Assembly (NCBI GenBank): GCA_902614915.1
Contig: CACMMX010000006.1
Location: 20,267 to 84,266 of the forward strand
DNA from: an uncultured Cryomorphaceae bacterium
GTDB lineage: Bacteria > Bacteroidota > Bacteroidia > Flavobacteriales > Schleiferiaceae
Length of the DNA: 64,000 bases
Direction of reading: 5' to 3'
Shown here: positions 39,949-49,015 of the stretch, piece after piece
How the letters are laid out: every line of letters begins with the position of its first letter
Position numbering within the stretch: the stretch's first letter is position 1
The notes under the pieces: model-generated
Told to the model about the DNA's origin: nothing
The model's input: only the letters and a program-made list of their open reading frames with translations
Databases searched by the model: none
Translations under genes and position numbers: made by a program

Positions 39949-42417
39949 ATGAAAAGATTTATACCGACCATCTTAGGAATATTCCTTAGCGCCACCTCTT
40001 ACGCACAGCAACCAGGTAATAGAGAAAAATTTGACCCTTCTCAATTGCCCAAAATAGGTGTTTTAACAGGAACATTAATAGATACAAATAGCAAAGAGCC
40101 ATTGCCATTCGCCGCTGTAAAGGTCACTCATAAGATGAGTGATGAACTTGTTACAGGTGGGATGACAGATGATAAAGGCCGTTTTAAAATTGAATCTATT
40201 ACACTTGGGCCAAATCAAGTTGAGTTTGCCTTTGTTGGGTATAAGACCAAAACACAAGAAGTGCGATTTGGAAGAGAAGGTATTGAAATAGACCTCGGCA
40301 AGATTGGTTTGCAGAGTTCAGGGGTTGAATTAAGTGAAGTTACCGTTGAAGCAGAGCGGGAATTTATGACTAACGAAATCGACCGTAAGGTATATGACCC
40401 ATCAAAACTTATTTTATCCAAAACAGGTTCAGCGACCGATATACTTGAAAATATTCCTGCGGTAGAACTTGACCTTGAAGGGAATATTACGCTCAGAGGC
40501 TCTTCCGCGGTCCGCATTATGATAGACGGCAGGCCTTCTCGCTTTACGGGTGAAGATTTAAGCACATTACTTCAGAGTCTCCCAGCAAACAGCGTTGAGA
40601 AAGTTGAAGTATTGACCAATCCATCCGCAAAATATGATCCAGATGGAACAGCGGGTATGATAAATATTGTGCTAAAAAAATCAGCTTTACAAGGTTTGAA
40701 TGGATCTGTCAATACATCATATAGCGGCGCCGATAGATTTCGTGCTGGTATAAACCTTAATTATAAAGTTGAGGATTTAAACTTCTTCTTCAATGCTGGA
40801 CATAGTTTTGGTAGATACCCGCGTTCTTCATGGTCTAGAAGGGATAATTTTTTGGGTGATGATACCTCGAGTTTTTACCAAGTCGTTGATGGATATGGCG
40901 GTAGAAACGGAAATAATATAAAAGCAGGAATAGATTGGTCTCCGGGAGATAAACACGTATTCACAATACAAGCAACTATCAATCAAGGGTTGCGACCTCG
41001 TGGTAGTAACAATATTACAGACTGGTTTACCCCGGATTCAGACTATACATTAATTCAACACAGTGATAGACAAATCACCCGGTGGAACAATAGTTATGAT
41101 ATTATTTATGATTACAAGCCTAAGAAGGGTGAGGAGCTTAATGTTCGTATGTCCTATACAGACGGTTCAAGTGATGATTCTCTTATGTTTACCCAATCTA
41201 CCATAACCAGCCTAGATTCGCTATTGTCAGATAAGTATCGAACCAATGGCTTTGGTAACCAATGGGAGTTTAATGGAATTTTAGATTATACCAAGAAGTG
41301 GAATAAAGATCGAAAGTTCGAGGCGGGTGCTAAAATTATTTCACGTGAAGATTTAGACGGTTTCAACCGCACCAATATTGATATTTATACGGGCGAAATA
41401 ATATACTTGCCTGAAAGTAAGAATGAATTCCGTTACGGAGAGGATATTCTGGCAGTATATTCTAATTATGGATTTAAAAAGGGTCATTGGGGTTTTCAGT
41501 TTGGTTTACGGGCGGAACAAGCAAATATTACTGCCACGCAGATCACACAGGATAGTACGTTTTACAACGATTATTTTCAAGTATATCCAAGCGCTTTTCT
41601 GACCTATGAAATCGCGACTGGCCGAGAAATAAATATGAGTTATTCTAGACGAGTGCAACGCCCAGGTAGTCGCCAATTAAATCCATTTATTGATTACAGT
41701 GACCCTTTTAATCTTCGTTCGGGTAATCCGTATTTATTGCCAGCATTTACGGGTTCTTATGAGCTGGGTTACACGCACATTCTAAAGAAGGGAACTACAT
41801 TAACTTCCAACATATATTTTCGGGACAGAGATAGTCTTATTACGTGGTATTCAGAGGTGGATAGTAACGGAGTTAGCTTAACTACATACCAAAACTTAAA
41901 TAGTGGAGAGGACGTAGGCTTTGATTTAAATTTTCGTGGTCGTTTAGGTAAAAAAGGTGGATTCTTCTCGTTAGGAGGAAATTACTTCTACAGCCAAGTA
42001 TCGGGTAACATTCGCGGAAAAGGTTGGGTTAATCAAGGACAAGGATTTAGTTTAAATTCAGTTGTAAGTACACCTTTATGGAAGAATGCTAGTCTCCAAA
42101 TAATGGGAAATTATAGAAGTAAGCGAGTCATGGCACAAGGTATTGGAAGACCTTTTTACTTTATAGGTGGAGGGTTGAAACAAGGGTTTATCAATGACCG
42201 ATTAAACTTAAGTATCAATTGCCGAGATGTTTTTAATACAATGGGATGGAACTATGAGATTAGCGGCCCTGGTTTTTATTCAGAAGGCCAATTTAGATGG
42301 ATGAACCGTGTAGTAGAGCTTGGTCTTACTTATAATTTTGGCGAGGTTCAACGTCGCCGTCGCCAAATAGATAGAAATAGCAGAGGTGGGGGAGACATGG
42401 AAATAGAGATGTTTTAG
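39949..42417 (+). CDS. Outer-membrane beta-barrel / TonB-dependent receptor family protein with carboxypeptidase-regulatory-like domain
   Basis: Signal peptide; GTLIDTNSKEPLPFAAVKV; plug LRGSSAVRIMIDGRPSRF...VEKVEVLTNPSAKYDPDGTAGMINIVLKK. Confidence 0.93.
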   Translation: MKRFIPTILGIFLSATSYAQQPGNREKFDPSQLPKIGVLTGTLIDTNSKEPLPFAAVKVTHKMSDELVTGGMTDDKGRFKIESITLGPNQVEFAFVGYKTKTQEVRFGREGIEIDLGKIGLQSSGVELSEVTVEAEREFMTNEIDRKVYDPSKLILSKTGSATDILENIPAVELDLEGNITLRGSSAVRIMIDGRPSRFTGEDLSTLLQSLPANSVEKVEVLTNPSAKYDPDGTAGMINIVLKKSALQGLNGSVNTSYSGADRFRAGINLNYKVEDLNFFFNAGHSFGRYPRSSWSRRDNFLGDDTSSFYQVVDGYGGRNGNNIKAGIDWSPGDKHVFTIQATINQGLRPRGSNNITDWFTPDSDYTLIQHSDRQITRWNNSYDIIYDYKPKKGEELNVRMSYTDGSSDDSLMFTQSTITSLDSLLSDKYRTNGFGNQWEFNGILDYTKKWNKDRKFEAGAKIISREDLDGFNRTNIDIYTGEIIYLPESKNEFRYGEDILAVYSNYGFKKGHWGFQFGLRAEQANITATQITQDSTFYNDYFQVYPSAFLTYEIATGREINMSYSRRVQRPGSRQLNPFIDYSDPFNLRSGNPYLLPAFTGSYELGYTHILKKGTTLTSNIYFRDRDSLITWYSEVDSNGVSLTTYQNLNSGEDVGFDLNFRGRLGKKGGFFSLGGNYFYSQVSGNIRGKGWVNQGQGFSLNSVVSTPLWKNASLQIMGNYRSKRVMAQGIGRPFYFIGGGLKQGFINDRLNLSINCRDVFNTMGWNYEISGPGFYSEGQFRWMNRVVELGLTYNFGEVQRRRRQIDRNSRGGGDMEIEMF

Positions 42418-42436
42418 ACTATCACGCTCATTTGTA

Positions 42437-44752
42437 TTAGAATTCGTCGTAGAAAGCGCCTTCGTTGTTAGGGAAGTTGAATGAGTTAGGTTCACAATCA
42501 ACATCAATATCTAAACTTCCTTGAGGCCGCTCAAAAGGGTCTGAACTTATACCTAATTCGGGATTTAAATAGTTCTTTTTCATATACACGGCCCATATGG
42601 GTAGCGCAGATGTAGCTCCTTGACCATAATAAGTGCCCCAACCACCCCCAAAGTGAGCAGCACGGTCTTCACAGCCGGTCCATATTCCTGTAATTAGGTT
42701 GGGTACGGCTCCCATAAACCAAGCATCCGAATTATTTTGGGTAGTTCCTGTCTTACCAGCTATTTCATTTGAGAATTCATAAGGATACCCCGTTACCGCT
42801 TCATTGCGATAGTATTTCTTCCCATAGTTGTGTCTTAGTCTTTGGCCTGTTCCCTCTTCAGTGACCCCCATTAATAATTTTAGAATGGCATAAGCTTCTT
42901 TTTCCCCCATAACTTGTTTCGTTTCTGGTGAAAATTCTTCTAAAACAACACCGTTTTTATCCTCAATTCTTGTGACCATAATGGGTTGAACATACCTTCC
43001 TTTATTGGTAAATGTGGTATAAGACCCCACCATTTCAAAAACGCTCAAATCAACCGTACCGAGCGCTATGGAGGGCACCTCAGGGATATCTCCAGTAATA
43101 CCCATTTTTTTGGCCAATTGAATCACAGGCCTAGGACCTATTTGCTTCATTAAAAAGGTGGTGACGGTATTCATAGAATTTGCTAAAGCATGTTTCAAGG
43201 ACTTTGTGCCTCCGTATTTATTGTCGGAGTTTGAAGGACACCAATCTTCAATTAACCCGTATTCCCCTTTTTCAATACAAATCTTAGCATTTGGCACTTG
43301 CATACAAGGACTATAATTCTTCTCTATTATAGCCGATGCGTAGACGAAGGGTTTAAAAGTTGAGCCTACCTGTCTTTTTCCTTGCTTTACGTGGTCATAC
43401 TTGAAATATTGGAAGTCATTGCCTCCCACCCAAGCTTTTACATAGCCTGTTTGAGGTTCCATAGACATCATTCCAACTTGGTAGATTCCTTTATAATACA
43501 TGATGCTATCAAGCGGGCTCATGGTAGTATCTTTATCACCATTCCAGTTAAAAACAGTCATCGGAATGGGGGTACTAAACACCTCATAGATACTGTCTTT
43601 GCTAACACCTAGTTTCTTCAAGCTTTTATATCGTTGTGTTCTACGCATAGCTTGATCTACTATTTTTCTGATGTTTCCTACTGGGTCCTCGTCAAAATAA
43701 AACGGGCCGTACTTTCGGTCTTCTTTGATAATATCGAAAACACTCTGAAGGTTGCTCATGTGTACGTTAACAGCTTCTTCAGCATTTCGCTGCATCTTAG
43801 CATTTATGGTGGTATAAATTTTAAGGCCGCCGGTATACAGATTTAAATCATTACCTGTACGCCTTGCGTAGTCCTTAATCCAACTCTTCATATATCCCCG
43901 TAAGTACTCGCGGAAATAAGGGGCAAGACCTGCCGTATGACTTTGAGGCCTAAACTCTAATTGAATCGGTATTTCTTTTAGGCTGTCTTTAATTTCTTCG
44001 GTTATGAAACCGTTTTTCACCATTTGTACAAAAACTTGGTTCCGCCGCTGTTTAGATTGCTCAGGATATCTGCGCGGATTGTAGAGCGATGGGTTTTTAG
44101 CCATAGCTACAAGTACTGCGGCTTCCTCTATTTTCAAGTCTATTGGATTTTTATTGAAGTAAACTTTTGCAGCCGAGTTAATGCCAACGGCCTGATAAAG
44201 AAAATCGAATTGGTTCAGGTAGAGAGTTATGATTTCCTCTTTTGTGAACATACGTTCAAGTTGAATGGCTATGATCCACTCACCTAATTTTTGACCAATT
44301 CGTTCAATAATATTTCGAGCAGGTTCATTAAACTGCATCTTAGCCAGTTGTTGGGTCAATGTAGACCCCCCTCCTTTACTACCTAGACCAGAAATCGCTC
44401 GTGCAATCGCTCGTGCATCAATTCCACTGTGATTAAAAAAGCGTTCGTCTTCTATGGCTATGAGAGCATTGATTAGGTTCGGCGAAATTTCTTCATAATT
44501 AGCAGGTGTTCGATTCTCATAAAAAAATGTGCCTAAAACCTCATTGTCTTCGGTGATGATTTCCGTAGCTAATTTCGTTTCTGGATTAGCGATTTGTTCT
44601 ATAGAGGGGAGTTCTCCAAAAGATCCAATAGAGGTTAAAAACAAGGCTATAGCTAGCCCCCAAAAAGGACCAGTAATCACCAAGCTCGTTAAGATAATTT
44701 TGGAGGTATTTTTTCTTTTCACCAGTGTTACTTTTTCCTTCGCCATATTCAA
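42437..44752 (-). CDS. Class A penicillin-binding protein (PBP1A-like transglycosylase/transpeptidase)
   Basis: IEDERFFNHSGID; GGSTLTQQLAK; RQVGSTFKPFVYASAI; AGKTGTTQNNSDAWF. Confidence 0.96.
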   Translation of the reverse strand: MNMAKEKVTLVKRKNTSKIILTSLVITGPFWGLAIALFLTSIGSFGELPSIEQIANPETKLATEIITEDNEVLGTFFYENRTPANYEEISPNLINALIAIEDERFFNHSGIDARAIARAISGLGSKGGGSTLTQQLAKMQFNEPARNIIERIGQKLGEWIIAIQLERMFTKEEIITLYLNQFDFLYQAVGINSAAKVYFNKNPIDLKIEEAAVLVAMAKNPSLYNPRRYPEQSKQRRNQVFVQMVKNGFITEEIKDSLKEIPIQLEFRPQSHTAGLAPYFREYLRGYMKSWIKDYARRTGNDLNLYTGGLKIYTTINAKMQRNAEEAVNVHMSNLQSVFDIIKEDRKYGPFYFDEDPVGNIRKIVDQAMRRTQRYKSLKKLGVSKDSIYEVFSTPIPMTVFNWNGDKDTTMSPLDSIMYYKGIYQVGMMSMEPQTGYVKAWVGGNDFQYFKYDHVKQGKRQVGSTFKPFVYASAIIEKNYSPCMQVPNAKICIEKGEYGLIEDWCPSNSDNKYGGTKSLKHALANSMNTVTTFLMKQIGPRPVIQLAKKMGITGDIPEVPSIALGTVDLSVFEMVGSYTTFTNKGRYVQPIMVTRIEDKNGVVLEEFSPETKQVMGEKEAYAILKLLMGVTEEGTGQRLRHNYGKKYYRNEAVTGYPYEFSNEIAGKTGTTQNNSDAWFMGAVPNLITGIWTGCEDRAAHFGGGWGTYYGQGATSALPIWAVYMKKNYLNPELGISSDPFERPQGSLDIDVDCEPNSFNFPNNEGAFYDEF

Positions 44753-44777
44753 AAATAACGTTTAGAAAATTGTCATT

Positions 44778-47261
44778 TTACCGAACAATTAGAACTTTTC
44801 CTTGTGCGGTAATTTCGCCTAAATCGTCAGTAGCATAGATTAGGTATACACCTGAGGCTACTGATGAGCCGTCTATTTTCGTGCCGTCCCACTGTGCTTG
44901 ACCACCAGCAGCTTGAAGGTCATTTACCAATCCACCGCTAACATCTGTGATTTTAATTCGTGCATCACCCGTATTTCCCTGAATAAACAACGGTCCATTA
45001 TAGCCGGGCCGAATGGGGTTGGGGTATATTACCAATTCAGGATTTGTACCTAAATAACCCGGTGTGGCAGTCCCTCTAAACCCAATAAGACCTTCATCCG
45101 TTGCTATTATGACTTCTCCCGTATTTGGATCAGTTGCAATACTTAGTATAGTGTTGCTTAGTAATGGACTATTTTCTGCAGTGAATTGATGAATAATTTG
45201 GAGTCCGTCAGGGCTGACAAGGAAGAGTCCTGCTCCTCGGGTACCCAGCCATTTTTGGTTTCCACCATCTACGTGTATGGCACTCACTGGATTATCGCCA
45301 AGCAGCTTTTGAACCACACCTTCTTCTTCGAATAATATAGGTCGCGCATCGCGATTTCCAAAACCGTTAAAAACGTTTTCAGGGCTATACAAAATAACTA
45401 GGCCTTCATCTGTTCCAATCCATAGTTCACCATCATCATCAAAAGCCAAACTAAGTATCTTTTCTGAGGGAAGGTTACCACTTCCAATACCACTACTTAT
45501 TTTTCGTTTGATGCCTACGCCGTTTTCTTCTGCATAGCCATAAATTCCGTTCGTACGGCTTTGAATGAAAATCATTCCGTTTTTGGCTACTATATCTTTT
45601 AAAGCCACACCATCTGCTCCCGGCGAAAGACTATATGCAGTAAAATCGCCTTCTTGATTTATACTAAACAGAGGAGTATTAACTAAAGATTGAACGCCCC
45701 ATAATTTACCGTTTTCATCAAAGGTGATTCCTCCTGTTCTTAGGTCAGAGGCATTACCGCCAACACCTTTAAGGACGCCATCACTATTGGTTGTGTTGTA
45801 TAAGGCCATTGTATCTAGTGTTTCAGGATTTCCAATTCCTTTTAGTTTGACTAAGCCTTTTCCCCAAGAACTTAAATACAATAGAATTTCCCCTGTATCA
45901 GATATTTTGAGGGCAGCATCAACAATATCGGTTACACCAAATAGACTTTCATTACTCAAATTAATCCATTCTTGACCTGAGTATAAGCTTGCTCCATCTG
46001 CAACAAATGTTCTGGTCCAAAGATCAGTCAATGCTCCTGGTGCAAGGATAACTCCGCCAAAACTTTTAGGTCCTCCTGCATCAAGAGCGTTGGAGAAGGT
46101 GAAATTTCTGCCTTTACCGTAACTAACCACTTTATATGAGCGATCACTAAAAGGAGAAGGCGGAAGGAAGCGTTTTACCTTATCACCATCACGTACTCTT
46201 AAAAGACCCGTTCGGAAATTACCGATATAAATGGATTCATCATTTTCGCTGTAAACTGAACATATCGGCCGAAGTACTCCTGGTGCAAAAAGCGCGTTTG
46301 AGATATTTAATGAATCACCATAAGTGTTTTTTGAGATTGATTCACGAGCAATAACATTGAAATCACGCGTTAGCACAAGCCAATTTCCGGTAACTGTAAT
46401 TTTTTGTATCTCTTGCCTACCAGCAGCACCTTGAAAAGGAGTATTATATTTTTCAACTTTCCATTGGTTGGAAATTGTTTGGGCTATTGCCAAGAGGTAA
46501 GTACCTGAAGTAAAGTCATCCACAGAGAAGATGAAACGCTCTTCTAATGGAAAATAGATGATATGTTGTGGGCTATGATTATGTGCAAAGAGGCGGAAGC
46601 TGGAAGTATCCCAATTGGGAAGTGTCTCATTTAAATCTCCGAAGTAAAATGATTGGTTATTGGAAGGGGAATAAGCACAAACTATACCTGATGGGTTTAC
46701 GTCAAAGGTCTCTATTGAAATAGGGCTAAAATTTTCACCTAAAAGCAGGGTTCTTCCGGCTAGACGATTAGAAACATTGAATTCTACTAATCCAAAGTTG
46801 GTTGCGATATAAGCGAATCCATTGTAAAATGAAATAGCATTGATACGCTTTAAGCCCGTATAAGATGGCGTTTCTTCAATAGCTGATATGGAGGAAATAC
46901 CTAATGGCGACCATATGTCTATTCTTCCGTTGGCATACCCTATCCATACAGTGCCTGAAACTTGGTCCGCTTTAAGAGCGGTAATGTTAGTTCCTGACAA
47001 TCCGTTTATCCTAGAGAAACGGGAGATTTCATCAGAATTTGAATTGACCATCAATAAATTGTTTGCTGAGGCAGCAAAAATGTATTGATCAATCTGGTCA
47101 ATATGATTAAAAGTATTATACGGCAGGTGGTCTACCCAGAATTTGAAGGCTTCTGCACTTGCTTTTTTGCCTTGCTCTTGAGCCTGCAGAGAAGCCGAGG
47201 GTAGGCAAACACTAAAGAATGTTATGGTTATGATAAAAAATAAACGAAGCTGTCTATACAT
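44778..47261 (-). CDS. porZ: PorZ-like T9SS protein (beta-propeller with FlgD-like/T9SS C-terminal domain)
   Basis: WVDHLPYNTFNHIDQIDQYIFAASANNLLMVNSNSDEISRFSRINGLSGTNITAL; propeller repeats; C-terminal YPNPIRPGY...GVYLIYATDDLGEITAQGKVLIVR. Confidence 0.82.
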   Translation of the reverse strand: MYRQLRLFFIITITFFSVCLPSASLQAQEQGKKASAEAFKFWVDHLPYNTFNHIDQIDQYIFAASANNLLMVNSNSDEISRFSRINGLSGTNITALKADQVSGTVWIGYANGRIDIWSPLGISSISAIEETPSYTGLKRINAISFYNGFAYIATNFGLVEFNVSNRLAGRTLLLGENFSPISIETFDVNPSGIVCAYSPSNNQSFYFGDLNETLPNWDTSSFRLFAHNHSPQHIIYFPLEERFIFSVDDFTSGTYLLAIAQTISNQWKVEKYNTPFQGAAGRQEIQKITVTGNWLVLTRDFNVIARESISKNTYGDSLNISNALFAPGVLRPICSVYSENDESIYIGNFRTGLLRVRDGDKVKRFLPPSPFSDRSYKVVSYGKGRNFTFSNALDAGGPKSFGGVILAPGALTDLWTRTFVADGASLYSGQEWINLSNESLFGVTDIVDAALKISDTGEILLYLSSWGKGLVKLKGIGNPETLDTMALYNTTNSDGVLKGVGGNASDLRTGGITFDENGKLWGVQSLVNTPLFSINQEGDFTAYSLSPGADGVALKDIVAKNGMIFIQSRTNGIYGYAEENGVGIKRKISSGIGSGNLPSEKILSLAFDDDGELWIGTDEGLVILYSPENVFNGFGNRDARPILFEEEGVVQKLLGDNPVSAIHVDGGNQKWLGTRGAGLFLVSPDGLQIIHQFTAENSPLLSNTILSIATDPNTGEVIIATDEGLIGFRGTATPGYLGTNPELVIYPNPIRPGYNGPLFIQGNTGDARIKITDVSGGLVNDLQAAGGQAQWDGTKIDGSSVASGVYLIYATDDLGEITAQGKVLIVR

Positions 47262-47335
47262 GCACTCAATTTACGACCTTAGTAAAGGATAATTGTATAG
47301 TACTATACGATTATAATACAAAATAATAACGAACC

Positions 47336-48532
47336 ATGGCATGCAATAATTGTAGTAGTGGTGGCGGTATTCCTAAAGGCTGTAAAAGTAACGGCTCGTG
47401 TGGAACTGGAGGATGCAATAAATTGCCTGTCTTTGATTGGCTTTCAAATATGGAACTTCCCTCAACAGAAAAACTATTTGATTGGGTTGAGGTCAGATTT
47501 AAAAACGGTCGCAAGGAATTTTACCATAATGTGAACGAATTATCCCTTCAGGTAGGAGAGGCGGTCGCTGTTGAGGCTTCTTCCGGTCATGATTTAGGTA
47601 ACGTTTCCATTGTTGGTGAGCTCGTAAAGCTCCAGATGAGCAAGAAAAGATTTAACACTGAAAAGCAAGAGAACTATAAAAAGGTGTATCGAAAAGCCTC
47701 GGAGAAAGATCTTGAAAAATGGTCTGAATCGCGCGCTTTAGAGCAAGATACTATGATGCGGAGTCGTGAGACAGCTTTACGTCTTGGTCTAGAAATGAAA
47801 ATATCAGATGTTGAATATCAAGGTGACGGATCAAAAGCAACTTTTTATTACACAGCAGATAATCGGGTTGACTTTCGACAATTAATTCGTGAATTGGCTC
47901 AATTATTTAACATCCGAATCGAAATGAAGCAGATTGGTGCGCGGCAAGAGGCACAGCGTTTGGGCGGCATAGGTTCTTGTGGGAGAGAGCTTTGCTGTTC
48001 AACATGGCTTTCCGATTTTCGAAGCGTAAATACTTCAGCGGCGCGTTACCAACAATTGAGTCTTAATCCGCAGAAGTTAGCAGGTCAATGTGGAAAATTA
48101 AAGTGTTGTTTGAACTACGAACTGGATAGCTACATGGAGGCGGTAAAGCGTTTCCCTTCGCCAAACAAAAAGCTCAAGCTAAAAGGTTCTACTGCGTTTT
48201 TCCAAAAAATGGATATTTTCAAAGAAATGCTCTGGTACGCTACAGATGGTAATCCTAGCGACTGGGTGCCACTTAAGCTAGAACAGGTTAATGAAATTCT
48301 TAAGGCAAATGCCAATGGCGAATTCCCGGAAGATTTAGGTGAACTTAGATTTGAAGAAATAAAAGTTGAAAAGCCCAACGGCTTACAGGTAGCAGATTTT
48401 GTTGGTGGAAGCGTTGAAGACAGCATAACGCGTTTTGATAAGCCAAGAAAAAATCGGGGTCGAAATCGAAATCGTAACCGCACCAGAGACAAAAAGAATA
48501 GTAATCAAAATCAGACAAATAAAAAACAATGA
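47336..48532 (+). CDS. ricT: PSP1/RicT (YaaT) family protein
   Basis: GARQEAQRLGGIGSCGRELCCSTWL; NPQKLAGQCGKLKCCLNYE. Confidence 0.92.
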   Translation: MACNNCSSGGGIPKGCKSNGSCGTGGCNKLPVFDWLSNMELPSTEKLFDWVEVRFKNGRKEFYHNVNELSLQVGEAVAVEASSGHDLGNVSIVGELVKLQMSKKRFNTEKQENYKKVYRKASEKDLEKWSESRALEQDTMMRSRETALRLGLEMKISDVEYQGDGSKATFYYTADNRVDFRQLIRELAQLFNIRIEMKQIGARQEAQRLGGIGSCGRELCCSTWLSDFRSVNTSAARYQQLSLNPQKLAGQCGKLKCCLNYELDSYMEAVKRFPSPNKKLKLKGSTAFFQKMDIFKEMLWYATDGNPSDWVPLKLEQVNEILKANANGEFPEDLGELRFEEIKVEKPNGLQVADFVGGSVEDSITRFDKPRKNRGRNRNRNRTRDKKNSNQNQTNKKQ

Positions 48533-48999
48533 AGGGGTGGTCCATTTCATTGATTTTGGCGCTCCTTTTGTTGTCATGCGGTAAAAAAGTGGTGTTAGAT
48601 GAACTGTATAGTTTTGACAATCTCATATGGCATTTGGATTCCGCTATTGTCGTTAAATGGCAGCCGAATCAATCTGAACAAACTGTATTTATGAGCATGT
48701 ATATTCGACATACTACAGATTATCCTTATAACAATATCTATTTGTTTAGAAGTATTGAGAGCACTCAGGGAATTGAATATACGGATACAGTTAATGTTGA
48801 ATTAGCGAATTCTTTAGGTATTTGGAACGGCTCAGGAATGAGTAATATAAAAACTATTGAGTTTACAATTGGTAAAGGAGCTGCACGCTTCTACAACGAC
48901 GAACGGTATACGTTAAAAATTATACACGGAATGCGCGATACGTTGCTTTATGGTATTCAGAATGTAGGCATACAATTTGAGCAAATACAAGTTGAATGA
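48529..48999 (+). CDS. gldH: Gliding motility lipoprotein GldH-like
   Basis: LLLLSCGKK lipobox; HTTDYPYNNIYLFRSI; position directly after ricT. Confidence 0.8.
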   Translation: MKGWSISLILALLLLSCGKKVVLDELYSFDNLIWHLDSAIVVKWQPNQSEQTVFMSMYIRHTTDYPYNNIYLFRSIESTQGIEYTDTVNVELANSLGIWNGSGMSNIKTIEFTIGKGAARFYNDERYTLKIIHGMRDTLLYGIQNVGIQFEQIQVE

Positions 49000-49015
49000 T
49001 GGTTGGTCATTTTTA

